Below the pieces are notes generated by a model that saw nothing but the letters and a program-made list of their open reading frames with translations, was not told where the DNA came from and searched no databases. DNA of 64,000 nt from Enoplolaimus lenunculus (lineage: Eukaryota; Nematoda; Enoplea; Enoplida; Thoracostomopsidae): assembly GCA_030248215.1 (NCBI GenBank), contig JASANG010003692.1, positions 162,967 through 226,966 on the forward strand, given 5' to 3'. A program made the position numbers and the translations under genes. Of the stretch, positions 31,035-43,700 are shown piece by piece (positions within the stretch are counted from its first letter, which is position 1; each line of letters starts with the position of its first letter).

Positions 31035-32694
31035 TCTTGTCTACGCTACTGTAAAAAATTGTCCCCACACACGAGCCCCTATGTCTGTAGTTTTATTGTT
31101 TCCAAATATACATGTCCAAATGTCACTCGTATATCCTGTGTAGACCCTTCTGACAACTCGCACTCTCTAAACGACCTGTGCTTGGTCACGTTGCCCTCCA
31201 TACCCATGTTAAATTGTCAATACGTTATTTATAGAGGACATCTGTTTTGTCCAGAGTCTGTCAGAAGGGACTCAGCTTTATTTCATAACACAAAGTTTGT
31301 CGGTGGAGACTTTGCTTAGCGATTATACAGGGTCTGTTCGAAGGAACTCGTATTGTCAGACACTGTGTCCAGACAGTGTAGGTGGCTGTGCCACACTTAA
31401 ACCTATTTCAAACTAAAAACTAAAACTAAAATAAAACCTTATATTAAAACCACACCTTAAGGGAGTCCCTGGCTCCACCTAGTCTCTCTTAGAACTTAAG
31501 TTAGGCTTAGGCGTTGCTACAGGGCGTAGAAATTGGTAAAACGATGCTATGGCGGCTGTGTCCGCAATGTAACTTACCTGGGGCCCTGCGTGGCCGTATG
31601 ACGATATTGATTAATGTTGCGAGTGTTGCTGGCTATATCTGCGACTAAGGACATAGCTAGGCTATGTCAGCACCAATATGGTGCTTCGTATTATGTGTGT
31701 CTCGGGATTGTTGTTGTTGTTGTTAAAGGTACCGGATGTGTGGCTCTGGACCTCAACCGCATTGCGGACACCCAATTGTGGGTGTCGGCAAAAATGCAAA
31801 TGAGGTCGAGATGCCGATATGGGTAGCCAGGACCGGAATCAGTCTTGGTGTTGATTTTCTCAAATTCGGTTGTTTATTTTTATTGGCTGGTGGTAAATAG
31901 CAGTTACATTGTTTCTTGAATTTTGGTTTGGGCGTTGAAAGCGGAAGTTTTAATAAGTAAGGTCGAGTTGATCTAAACTAAGAATTGTCACGGTGGCATA
32001 GGATGTGAAGGGAATTACGGCATTACGGTGTTAATCGGCATTGCGCAGGGCGCAGGATTTACCCAGTATCGGATACTGGTGTTATGTGCTAAAAGGAACT
32101 TGGGGTATTACCGGAGAACCTGGGAAAAGTAGTCTAATAAATCTAACGGGGTTAGATTTATTATTCTACAACGGCTGGGCCAAATCTAACAGGGTTAGAT
32201 TGATCGGAAATTTGGTGTAACTCTAACGGGGTTAGAGTACACGGTTTAACGGGGTGTAATTCTAACGGGGTTCGAATTGCACGGATTCTGGAAAACGGCA
32301 AAAGTATTGAGTAACGGTAAAGCCAGTGGCTGGATTAAACCAGATTCAGGCGTCGGCTCTAAGGATTCCGGCTCGGGTTACCAGTTAAATTGCATAACCT
32401 GTAATTTGCTGGTGTTTAATAAACAATTACCGGCCGCGTTTTACTAAATCAGAGCGATACGCATACATCGAGGAAAGAACTATACAGGCGATACAGGATA
32501 CAGGCTTAAGGCAAAATCACGAACTTCTCACAGACAGTACCTATATTGTCCTTAGTCTCTTCGAAGGGCCTACTGCAAAAACCAACTATCTAATTGCACG
32601 TTCCGTTAAGTCTTTATCGCTTAAGGACATTGTCGTTTTGTCCCGCCCATAAAACCAGGTGTGTGGACAATTTTTTACAGTAGCGTAGACAGTA
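31035..32694. mobile_element. 1.66-kb element with 35-bp inverted ends and hairpin array
   Basis: The ends match as an inverted repeat: TCTTGTCTACGCTACTGTAA at the left and the complement of TTACAGTAGCGTAGACAGTA at the right; similarity goes on for about 35 bp. It is flanked on both sides by TTACG, a possible 5-bp target duplication. It contains no long open frame, so it is non-autonomous or a dead copy. The right half holds a run of short hairpins at 32135-32275. The superfamily is not assigned. Confidence 0.75.
32135..32275. repeat. Four hairpins with the core CTAAC-GGG-GTTAG
   Basis: The first hairpin (32135-32163) has perfect 13-bp arms, TAATAAATCTAAC and GTTAGATTTATTA, around GGG. The second (32183-32201) has AATCTAAC and GTTAGATT around AGG. 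The third (32215-32242) has GTGT plus ACTCTAAC against GTTAGAGT plus ACAC. The fourth (about 32255-32282) has AATTCTAAC against GTTCGAATT with one mismatch. Outer stem bases differ between units but stay paired. Confidence 0.8.
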
Positions 32695-32996
32695 TTACGT
32701 GGATGACCCATTATTACGCCAACGTCGATATTTGTTCTTCTGTTGGCTGTATTTTTGCACCATCCAGGTTATAATTCGCTAGCTGATGACAAAAAATGTC
32801 CCACCATTACAATATGTATCTAATTTACGAACATTCTCCATAAATAATGTTCAAAATTTTAGCTAGCTATACAAATGACCTACAAAATAAAACGACCGGG
32901 CAAAAATAGTGTGTGAAAAACATCACCCGTTTAAAATACAGTGCAAACTATACGGTAATGTTTAGGTACTGCAGGGTTTAAAATTTTTGTTAATTT

Positions 32997-33290
32997 TTCA
33001 AATTTTGAATAGGAATTTCAAATTTTGACCGGAAAACTTAAATTTTGGCGGCAAAACTTAAATTTTGGCGGCAAAACTTAAATTTTGGCGGAAATATTTA
33101 AATTTTGGCGGGAAATTCAAATTCTGGTGGAAAATTAAAATTTTGGCGGGAAAACCTAAATTTTGGCGAGAAAACTCAAAGCTTGGTGGAAAATTCAAAT
33201 TTTGGCGAGAAAATTTAAATTTTGGCGCGAAATTTAAATTTTGGCGGGAAATTCATATTTTGGCTGGGAAATTTAAATTTTAGCATGAAA
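32997..33290. repeat. AAATTTTGGCGGGAAA minisatellite
   Basis: About 16 degenerate units of 17-19 bp (AAATTTTGGCGG then AAAACTT or AAATTC) are in tandem. Open frames here arise from the repeat. The neighbouring 32695-34224 shows no other feature. Confidence 0.85.
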
Positions 33291-34224
33291 ATTTCAAGCT
33301 AAGCTTGAAATTCAACTTCTTCGGTATATTCAGTTTTTGGAGCAAGAAAACACAGGTTGTTAAAATGCCATTTTCGAACAAGTCCTAATAACAATAGACT
33401 GCAAAAAACAACATACTAGCTAGATAGTGTGGCAATAATTACTTGCTGCCATGCGCTCAACCGCTTGTACTAATGATGTGGCTGGAATTCTTGGCATCAG
33501 TCAACTATATTTTCTCGAGGCACGTTCCTGAGGAGTACATTGCTGCAACGTTGGTGGAGGCTGGAGTTGCACGCCTGACTTCGCATAATCTGTCTAACCG
33601 CAACGCTTTAAAAACTTTGTTTATTGCTCTTTCTAGCTTATTGTATATCAGGGCGCTACCGCATATGCGAAACCGGCAAAATAAATCAACATACAGCTCC
33701 GGTATTTTTTCTTGCCGGAGATTTTTAAACTTAAAAAAATGAAACTTCTTAAAATGAAATTGTCCGCCTCAGATATTTCTTTGTATCCGGTCGTACCTTG
33801 GTGTGTCTTTGCGTATCATTGAAACACGCTAGTGTTTACAATATATGCTTCAAGCATCGAGAATGCACGCTTTTTGAAAGTTTTGCAGAATGTTCTCTGC
33901 AGGAAAGCAGAGCTGGAATGAGGTAACTTACGTATAGAATATCCTAATTAGCCGCTTCGACACCATACACAAATAGGACAGCTAAACGTCTCATTTAAGT
34001 TGTTAAAAGTTTGATTTTTGTAATTTTTCGAAAAAATTGTATTACAAATATGTAATTACCATAGCTAGTCTATATTATTGTGCGATGCTAATGACACCGT
34101 GCAATAGATTACGTGTCCCTGCGATGTTTGTTCTACTGAAATTGCTAACTAAGACAGTAATATTTTGTAATAACCTCCCATGCATTATAGCTAAACCTCA
34201 CCGTATCCCATGTAAAAGAAAGAA

Positions 34225-35140
34225 ACTAGGTAAAAGTGTCCCTAGAAGGGACAGATTGTGATATGTTTCGCTTGAAGCATGTAAAAGAGTTTAAACAAGA
34301 GTTATTTAGACCATAGATCAGTAGGTAATGCTTATAATATTAGCTCCATAACTTCTATGAAAATAGTTGTCATCTGTATCTTTGACGGCTGTCTTTTAGT
34401 GTTAACACGCTTGCGGTCAGTGAACCAAGAAACATATGGCCCAACCAACTTTCATCTGTTACGCGAAAAATTGACACTATGGGTTTTCAAGGCGGTCTCA
34501 AGTTCAACATGCCTTTCGTATAACAGTCAGGAGCTTTTTAAAAGTTTCTCAATTGAGCGCCAGCAGAACATGTTCTTTGAAATATTTAGCAACGTTTGAA
34601 TTGTAATTTCTAGATGAATAGCTTAAATATATCACGGCACAGAACACAAGTTGGAAAAGTTTCTCGACTTCACATCATCAAATTTTCATGATGAAGATAG
34701 CTAAAATAGTCGAGCACGTATGCGTTACATTTTTTATTCGATAATCAATAGACGCAAATTGTAATCTTGCAATATTGAAATATTCACTAATCAAGTTTTA
34801 GGAACATAATATTTTAAAACTCAAAAAATATCCTCTTCCAATGAAGGATGCTAAGATCACTTATAAACTGAACATTTTAAAACCCAACAAACGCTAAAAT
34901 TAAGCTGATAGGTGATGTCCGCTGGGCCCATATGTTTCTTGTTTCACTGACCGCAAGCGTGTTAACACTGAAAGACAGCCGTCAAAGATATAGATGACAA
35001 CTATTTTCATAGAAGTTATGGAGCTAATATTATAAGCATTACCTACTGATCTATGGTCTAAATAACTTGTTTAAACTCTTTTACATGCTTCAAGCGAAAC
35101 ATATCACAATCTGTCCCTTCTAGGGACACTTTTACCTAGT
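34225..35140. mobile_element. Foldback element with about 218-bp arms
   Basis: 34225-34443 and 34923-35140 are inverse complements, about 95% identical by eye (for example ACTAGGTAAAAGTGTCCCTA at the far left pairs with TAGGGACACTTTTACCTAGT at the far right). The 479-bp centre is unrelated and has no long open frame. The high identity of the arms suggests a recent insertion or arm conversion. Confidence 0.85.
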
Positions 35141-35464
35141 ACAGTTGTGTTTCGCATTGTTTCAAAGGATTTGGTCAAAGATTTTGTGAACACAACGTAC
35201 GGTCCATCACGAATTGTTTCCCAGTAGTACAACGTTTCGCTACTGTCAGTGTAGTATGCCGTTTGCTGTGGTAAAATGCTGTTTCAAGCGACTATAGTCA
35301 TTGGTATGCAGACGGTTATTCTTAAGGTTAGACAAGAGCTGAATCCGGATTTCTAGGCGCAGATCATGTCAATAAGCTGTCCAGCATCGCAATTATTCTA
35401 TCTCGCCGCGTAATGACACATCTTTTGCCGTTTATTTATCCACGATCTCTGAGCGGACTAGGCA

Positions 35465-35650
35465 AGTCGGCCCATGTATAAAACAGGACTGGAACAGTAG
35501 TATAAGCACATTTCTAAGACTAAGCCGAAGCCTAAGCGTAAAGTTGAGCTTATACCTAAGCTAAACCTAAGCCGAAGCCTAAGCAAAAAATAGTCTAAAG
35601 CTTGCGCTTACTATATTACAGTCCCGCAGGAAAACGTTCCGGCCATGTTT
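35465..35650. mobile_element. MITE remnant with GCCTAA/TTAGGC motifs
   Basis: Motifs such as CTAAGCCGAAGCCTAAGC occur in two blocks between GGCCCATGT and GGCCATG ends. It is related to the element at 4617-4824 but more decayed. Nothing else is seen in 35141-36526. Confidence 0.5.
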
Positions 35651-36526
35651 TATACATGCGGCAACTAATGTTCTATCATGGAACAGGTGTGTGCTTATGT
35701 TATTATGTAATTTAAAAACAATTTGACTGGATTTTATGGTTTTTGACACGGCCTGGCGACCGTCTATATTAATAGTGGATTATGTGTCGGGGTACCATTT
35801 TTACAATAGTTCCAATGCGGAAGTGCGTAATTTCAGGCTATATTTGAAAGTTATTTTGTTTTTTAAATAGGCTATTCTTGTTTAAGACATCGCCACCAGT
35901 CATTTGATAGAAATAAAATTTGTTAAAAGCACTGTTGAAAAATAGATCCCAGTGTAATCTGCTTTCCTTTCTCATGTTTTTTGTACAACTTATTTTTGAT
36001 CTTTTAATGTTAAAATTCTCATGTAAAGTATTGCATATGTACACCGTACAGTATCGTGTGTTTAAAATTTCTTCGGAAAATTTGGTTTATCTGCACGAAA
36101 GAGTAGAAATAACAAGCAGCCTCTAAAAGCGGCAATGAAGACGGGGTAAATAAAACAAATATAAGATCAATTTTCCGAAAATACTATATTCTTCACGTAG
36201 TCTATTGAGTTTATAGCAACAATAGACAATTAATGTGGCTCAGTGGGTTGTCGTCAAGTTTGTTAAACAATTCTCATTAGCCTGTTCGCTGCCAAGAATG
36301 CAGCTTCGATAGCTAATCAGAAATATGTTTCTCGTCTTGTAGTAAAGTTTAACTGCCCGTTATTTCAAAAGTTCTTTCAGAGCCTAAGTTGTTCCAAACA
36401 GCTTCAAGCGTTACATTTATCGCGTAAGCCTTTCAGCAACAATCTACTAAAATTTTATGGAGGCAGTTTAACCTGAAATTTTTCAAGCTACAAATTTTAG
36501 TAACATGTGACTAAGTCACAAGAGTA

Positions 36527-36721
36527 CACTGCAAAAATGATGGGTCAAATTGACTCTCTCCGAAATAGGCTTTTCCTGACTACACAAACTGAGTCAAAAT
36601 TCGACTCCACCCGAGTCAAATTCGACTCAATTTGACTCTGGTGGAGTCGCATTTTAACTCAGTTTGTGTAGTCAGAAAAAGCCTATTTCGGAGTCAATTT
36701 GACTCACCATTTTTTGCAGTG
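36527..36721. mobile_element. Near-palindromic MITE with CACTGCAAAAA ends
   Basis: Almost the whole 195 bp folds back: CACTGCAAAAATGATGGGTC, then TTGACTC and CTACACAAACTGAGTC on the left are complemented on the right, ending in TTTTTTGCAGTG. It is flanked by TA on both sides. The centre is built of GAGTCAAATTCGACTC palindromes. A partial relative is at 9463-9545. Confidence 0.85.
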
Positions 36722-37524
36722 TAGGATTAGAATTACTGTTTCCTACTGATACTGTCACTAAAGTTCTGTAATTACTCTTGGCTAAAACTTTGACTGATTC
36801 ATATTTTTTATTTAGAATTTGAATTTCTGTTTAAAATGCAAATCATTTTTCGTGCGTCCTACTTGTTAAGTTTTTGCATATGGCTTTTAAAGTTTTTAAT
36901 TTAAAAATAAAATATGCAAAAACAATATCAATCAAGGATAAGAACCAAACTGTTGACAAGCAGTCATTGAGTAAAATACCGAAACGGATAGACCAAAATA
37001 CGCCAAATGGCGAAAAATGGCCGTTTTTGCAGTCTTAATATAACTAGGGATCCAAATAAGTTTCCCTCAATAATTGAGAGGATGAGACTTTCATTGATAC
37101 ATCTTAGGCGGAACACTTTATTAAATCTTTGAATGAAACATTAAAATTTGAAAACAACATATAAACAAAGTACAAATGTGCATTGTGCATGTACATAAAA
37201 ATATGCAAATCACCTTGATGGTAAACACGACAAGATCAAAAATAGGTTTTGCAAAATCAGGGGGGACAAATAGGGCATATTTAAGGGGATCACTTATGAA
37301 TTAACGATCGAAAAATTTCAGTTCTTTTTCATCTTGTTGAAAGCAGAATTTTAGCAACTTTCATTTACCCTTTAAAACCAAAATTTCATTAAGTAAGCTA
37401 GAATTATCGCTTTTTCTTTTTGCAAATTTGGTAAAATTTACACCCCGAAACATCAACTGCTTTTAATAGAGACGGCCTCAGGCCGTCTCAAAAAGTAATT
37501 GAAACGTATTTGTGTTATGCTTGG

Positions 37525-37600
37525 GTGGGTGAGTAGATAGAGCGCTGTGCTGTGGGGCCAAAAGTCCTAGGTTCGAGGAGCCTAGCTGTCACTTCTTGAT
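37525..37600 (+). repeat. tRNA-like SINE head
   Basis: GGTGAGTAGATAGAGCGCTG (A-box region) is followed by CTAGGTTCGAGGAGC (B box) at tRNA spacing. No acceptor stem forms. The sequence is AT-rich on both sides. Confidence 0.5.
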
Positions 37601-37828
37601 GATTATTGGAGATGTAAATTTAGGTTGATGTTTTTAATCCAACAGCATAGTCAAATGTTTACATGAATTTGGACCGGTGATTTTAGGGCTTTAAAAATGT
37701 ATTGTTTCAAAAAGTTAAATTTGGCTGTATGGAATGATCAGGAAGATCATGTTTATAAGAAACTTAAATATACTAAAAAACCATTATTGAGCATATACTG
37801 AATGCGGGGGATTAGCAGAAAACATCTG

Positions 37829-38130
37829 CATCCGTCCGTCACCGTCCGAAGCCGTCCGTCACCGTTTGAAACCGTCCGTCACCGTCTGAAGCCGTCCGTC
37901 ACCGTTTGATGCCGTCCGTCACCGTCTGAAGCCGTCCGCCACCGTCTGAAGCCGTCCGTCACCGTCTGAAGCCGTCCGTCACCGTCTGAAGCCGTCAGTC
38001 ACCGTCTGAAGCCGTTCGTCACCGTTCGAAGCCATCCGCCACCGTCTGAAGCCGTCCATCACCGGCCGTAGCCGTCCGTCACCGTCCGAAGCCGTCCGTC
38101 ACCGTCCGAAGCCGTCCGTCACCGTCCGGA
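37829..38130. repeat. 15 x 20-bp minisatellite
   Basis: Fifteen consecutive units of GCCGTCCGTCACCGTCTGAA with few changes. Each unit is itself two related 10-mers, CCGTCCGTCA and CCGTCTGAAG. This is a GC-rich island in AT-rich DNA, without a usable long frame. The rest of 36722-40745 holds only short decayed repeats and no gene I can support. Confidence 0.95.
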
Positions 38131-40079
38131 GCCATACAACGCTAACGAATCTACGCTACGGCCATTCGTCGGACGAAAACTGTCGCTCAACAATGTCCGA
38201 AATCGAAAGCCAATAAATAAAATCTAAGTACTTATAATCCAAAGCTTAATCCTAAAAATATGCCTGTAGCATTGTGAATGGCGACGAATTGTCGAGTCGA
38301 TGAAATGTCGAATTACAAGTTGTTGGACGACGCGACACGCTGTCGTGATACCATTTTTTAAAATGGGGTCAAATTTAACATTTTGCGCACCCACTTCTAA
38401 AAGGTCTACCGCAATTGGACCTTGCTCTTTTATGTCTAGTTACATATTTTCACACTGCAATTTATCTTGGAATCCAAAGCATAGTTAGAGTAGAAGGTCT
38501 ATTAGGCGCGATATTTGGATTACGCATTGGTTAAACTGAAGCGCTGCTGGGTATTGTCTGAGTGCCTTGTAGTATATGACGTTCAATCATTGCTGATTAT
38601 AAACCAGTGACTTCACAAATGCAACTTTGTCGTCACGATGTCTGAGCCAACAAACATAATTTCAGGCAAATCACAGAAAACAAGGGTTTGCGTTGACTTT
38701 ATAGGCAATGTTAAAAATTTTATAGGGCCCAAAATTTTTTATTAACTTAGAATGAATTCCATGTTGTCGAAAATTTTCGAGCCAGAGAATGAAAAATGTT
38801 GGTATAGGGTCTTTCAATCGACTCGACCTCCCGCACTTGTTGGTAAGTTCGGCAACATCAAAAATAATTTACAGAGCCACGTTTTTCAACATGTTTAAAA
38901 AATTTATTTTCGGTAGCCTTGCCTGAAAATGTACTTCTTGTAGGGGCTGCTCGTTAGAGTACCACCGGATGTCTGCCTCCGGCACTACCAAAAGTCACAT
39001 TTTATGACTGCAATATCATTTACGCTGGTGGTTCCAGGGCAACTTCGGTTAAATGAAATTTGTAGTATTTTTATAAAATTTGTGCCATTTTCTTGATTCT
39101 CTTTATAAAGTTCGGGCAGTTTTCAAAGAATATGTCGAAGCCTCAAAAAATAATGATCGAATGAGAATAAGTAATTTCAGCCACCTGATTTCGCTTCGTC
39201 ACGTCAAGCTTATTTTTCCACCTCTAATAAACTCTGGCTACTTTTTTTGCATCCCCTGCCCTCTGCTACTCGTGTATACACTGTTTGCAGGTACACACAG
39301 ACTTTTGCCTCCAGTTCCGGCAAAAATCGGCACCCGGCTCCGGTTGCATTTCTGCAAGAAGCTCACGGTGATATCATTTCGGTAGTAAAATTCAGCACAG
39401 TTTTCAAAAAATTGTATCGCTCGGTGTGTTTAGCATTAATTTTTGGGAAGTTCGAGATTTCTTGAAACGGAACATTTGCTTAAAAACTACCTAATTTCTC
39501 TTCACGTCTGGCTACTGGCAATTTTGTTTTTTTGGACCTTTTGGCTCCGGTATTTTTCACCTCCTGTTACACTGTCTATGTGTTTCAACCTCGCAACAAA
39601 ATTGCTGCTTCCGGATTTGATGCAGAAACTTTCATTGGGCTTAAAATTTTGTGTTCAAAATTTTTTACAAAACGCATCAAGTTTTTAAGGTTTCCGTTTT
39701 GGGGAAGCAAATTTTGTGAAAACTATTCAAACCCTTCACCTAGTATGTGCTGTCAGGATGTGGCCACCCCCATGATATAAAATCACTGCCTGTGATACGT
39801 GCTTGTATGTTGGACGATTTGAGCCGATCCGCGCATATTTTTTAAACGTATAAATTTGTATATCATCTGTCGTTCATAGGTGCTTCATTCCACTTATACA
39901 GCTGCTAGAGGATTCCCAGTTTATGAAAAAATTGAGTATTCTGAATAACTTTTTTGCAGTTAAGTTTAGTTCGCAAAAGAAAATATTTAATACAAAACGA
40001 TTCTTTATAAAAAATTGCTCGAAAACTAAATGCCCAATCGCATCACCACAATACTACCGTGTCACCCAAGCAGTTTTTC

Positions 40080-40265
40080 CTGCTCGTAAGTCTGGGCACA
40101 AGGATCAGGAGCGGAACGTTTTTCTGTGGGACTAAAAAAGGATAAGCTTAAAGCTTTAGATCAATCATTTGCTTGGCTTAGGCTGAGGAATATGCTTATT
40201 CTCATGCCTATGCTTAGGCTTAAGAATATGCGTATAATACTGTTCTGCCCATGTCCGTTACATTG
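40080..40265. mobile_element. MITE remnant with CTTAGGCTTA motifs
   Basis: GGCTTAGGCTGAGGAATATG and ATGCTTAGGCTTAAGAATAT repeat in tandem, with a right end TTACATTGGCC that matches the element at 4617-4824. The left end is diverged. Confidence 0.55.
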
Positions 40266-40745
40266 GCCGAAGCCTGAAACAAGTTGTGCCCAGATGAATT
40301 CTCGTCGCTCATGAATAATGCTATTTCGAATTTTAATAAAACCAAAAGTGCCAATTTAACAATCACAGGCACTACAAAATTATTTACCATACCGACAGTG
40401 GCAGTTTGACTGCGGCTCCGTTAAAAAATCCACCTCGGCACTAGTAAAAATTTTGCTGGTACTTCCAGTAATTGCGAAAACGCCATTTCCCTATTTTTAA
40501 CCAAATTTGTATCGCTCAGTGACTGTGTAACTTCGAGGCAAATTAGAAATTTAATTTACCGAGTTTGAATAAAAAGCTTAAAGTCGAACTTACAACACGA
40601 CAACAATTATTGTTAACACACCGTGTTGTTTTCCACATGCAGACGCGAAACCTATGCACCAAAACAATTGAATACGATAGCTAAAAACCTGTGGTTTTGC
40701 AGCTAAGTAACTACAATCGTGAACTATTAAAATCACTCTTGGCCT

Positions 40746-43700
40746 TCATTCACTGTCTGATAACTCGAGTTGCTCAGTACCAGCTGCTCCATTGATTTGC
40801 TGCTCGTTGCCTCCCTCATCACTGCTATCCGCGTGAGGCGGTCTACGTTCATCGCCACTTTCGTCTGCTTCTTGGTCGCTCTGTTCAACCTCACTGCTCC
40901 CTTCACAACCACTATTATTCTTTCCGTTCTCTTGATCACTTTGATTCTGCAATAAACAAAAAGACTAAATTTTTGTTTAGCAGCAATACAATGGCGGTGA
41001 ACGGACACATTGGTGCAAAACCGAAATAAGATAAACACTATCCTATTATAAAAATGTTGACAAGGATGAAAACTATTATTTGTCTCTCGACACTCTAGTC
41101 AATTTTATACAGCAGCATAATAGTTAGTTAATGCTGATGCATTGAATTTGTTTATACATCTATTTCATATTGAATTTACAGTGTTTAAACCGTTGTATTC
41201 AAATAGAGATATAAATTTCAATGAAAAGTTTGATTGTTTTATGGACTGAACACGCGATGGGTACATCTCCTCTACATCTGAATGAACACTAAACGCATAC
41301 TCAAAAAGTTTTCCTAATCAATGAACACCGAATAAATTGTACTGTTCGAGACAGACCGAGGTCTTAGGGACGGAAGACCAAAATTTAGTCTTAGTGGACA
41401 AGCCCTTTATAAGTTACAATTGGTCGAACTAACCATAATAGCCACAACTCGCCGGCCTCGTTTAGCATCTGGCCCCCGTTGGTCGATATCATCATCGCTT
41501 GACTGATTTGTCGTCGCATTTGTCTGTTCTTGCTCTAATTCACTTCCGCTGTCTTCTTCATCCTGCAATAAAAAATTAGCCGTTAAAAACTCTAATTTCT
41601 GATCGTAAAAACACGCGAAGTTCGCAACCAAACGTATATGGCCAACGCTTTGAAATATCGGCCGTGGGTGTAGACAGACACTAGGCGAAATGAACGCCAC
41701 TGAATTTCGAAAGTTTCATTGGGAGGATTTCTGAAATCATACCAATATAGAGTGTTGCAAATCCAATCACTGACTAATTATTTTACAAAATTCTGGCTTT
41801 GCTGAACGAAGATAACTCCTCCAAATAGACAGGCATGTGTTACGGTTACACACGATATTACCAAAAACATTCTAGTTTACAATTACAATGCATTTAGCCC
41901 TGAATCGATGCAAATTTCAGGCCGATGAGCATTTTTCAATAATTAAGTTGTAAATAGCAGCTTAAAGCCTTTACCGAAGCAACTCTAAGTAGCCGCTTTC
42001 GACTCGAATCTTGTTGTGAAGTTGATGGCTTAGGCTCATCTTCACCTGAACCACTGTCCTCAACACTCTATAATGTAAGACAATCGTAAGCATATTTCGA
42101 CAGTGGCGTAGCAAGAAAAATATCGGGTGCGGGGCACGACCTAATGTTGTTTGTTAGATTTTAAAAGTATGTTATTGTCTAAGTATTATGCTCACTAGAG
42201 TTTGTTAACCCGGGGCCAGATTTTTTAGGTGACCCGGGGCCTAAGACCACGGTACCAGGTCCAGAGCTAATGAATATACGTGTAAAAATGTCGGTACGTT
42301 TTGCCGAAAAATTCAACATGACATCGAAACAATGATTTCTGTATAATATACTGTAACGTGAAAATGAACGCAAGTACACGTTTTATAAATTTAAAATTTT
42401 TACTCTGCTGGGTTCTGATTAATAATAGACTAAAACCATTTGTTTAAAAATTAATACGACGTAATACAGGTACATGACATTTTGTACGAAATTAAAACAG
42501 TGCATAGCTAAGTTACAATCTCTTACCGAACCGTTTCCAGACATGTCTTCGCTGTCTGATCCCATTTGTAACTTTCGTCGTTTTGAAGCTGGTGGTTCAT
42601 TTCCAGCTGGCACACCTTGCTCGTTGGCACTGTCACTGTAATAGATAGCACCCTCTAACTTACGTATATACGATAACAACGGAAAAAAATGCAAACACAG
42701 CACTGCATAATCGCAGGGTAAAAACGCCGAACAATACATTCTAAAATACTTGATATAAAGCGAGAGCAACGCGATATAGTTACCGTTCGTTAAACGATAT
42801 ATTGGGTTAAGCGACAACCTCAAAATCAATGCGAGCTAAACTAACAAACAAATAGAAATAACTTAAACTATTAGTACATTAACGACACAAGTAATTGATA
42901 ATATGCTTATGGCTGACTAAAATCTTTCAAATAGCCTGAACAAGAGTTCAGGCTTAATTTTGCCAAATTAAATAGTTTAAACTGACAAAAAATAACTTTA
43001 AACGAATAATACTACGAAACGAAAAGTGGAAGACAACAACATTTATACTCATGATATAGTCGAAACCCCCATTCAGTAGACCAAGTTTGCCCGTAAAAGC
43101 TACTTAAGGAACAAAAATGGATTACAGTGCAAATTGTAAAAATACCAAAAAAATAATACAACCAATTACTTACCTTTGGTCTGGCGAGCCTCCACCTTGC
43201 GGCCCATGACGCAGTTCATCAGGTTTGTTTGGACTGGCGTCGTCGGAATCCGAAGAATCTGATGTTGACGATAACACTGCCCGTGATTTAATTTTCATGC
43301 GTTGCTTAACCGTTAGTTCACCTTCATCTGGCCGCGCACTCGTATTAAAAGAGCTACCACCGCTTCTACGGTGACGCTTATCTCCGTGCGGGCGTCTATG
43401 CCGTTTATGTGAGTGACCGTCACGTCTACCACCACCCTCTTCTCCGCTATCACTATCAGCCGCACCATGCCTAAAACTTAGCTAGTAGTACCATAGCATC
43501 TATCGGCAGTTGCATACTTGTTTACATCTAAACACAATAACGTTATAATATGATAGAAGGCAAAAGTTTACCCCATACAACTTACTGTTTATTATTTTAA
43601 TGAGACCAAGCCCAAGGCAACGGCTAAACCTAAACCTAACCGTAACCTATTTTATCAATCAAGTCTCAAGTGCGAAGCAGGAACCAAACAAGTAAAAAAT

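Noticed and set aside
33065-33283. 72-codon Lys/Phe/Trp-rich open frame
   Set aside because: It is the translation of the AAATTTTGGCGG minisatellite.
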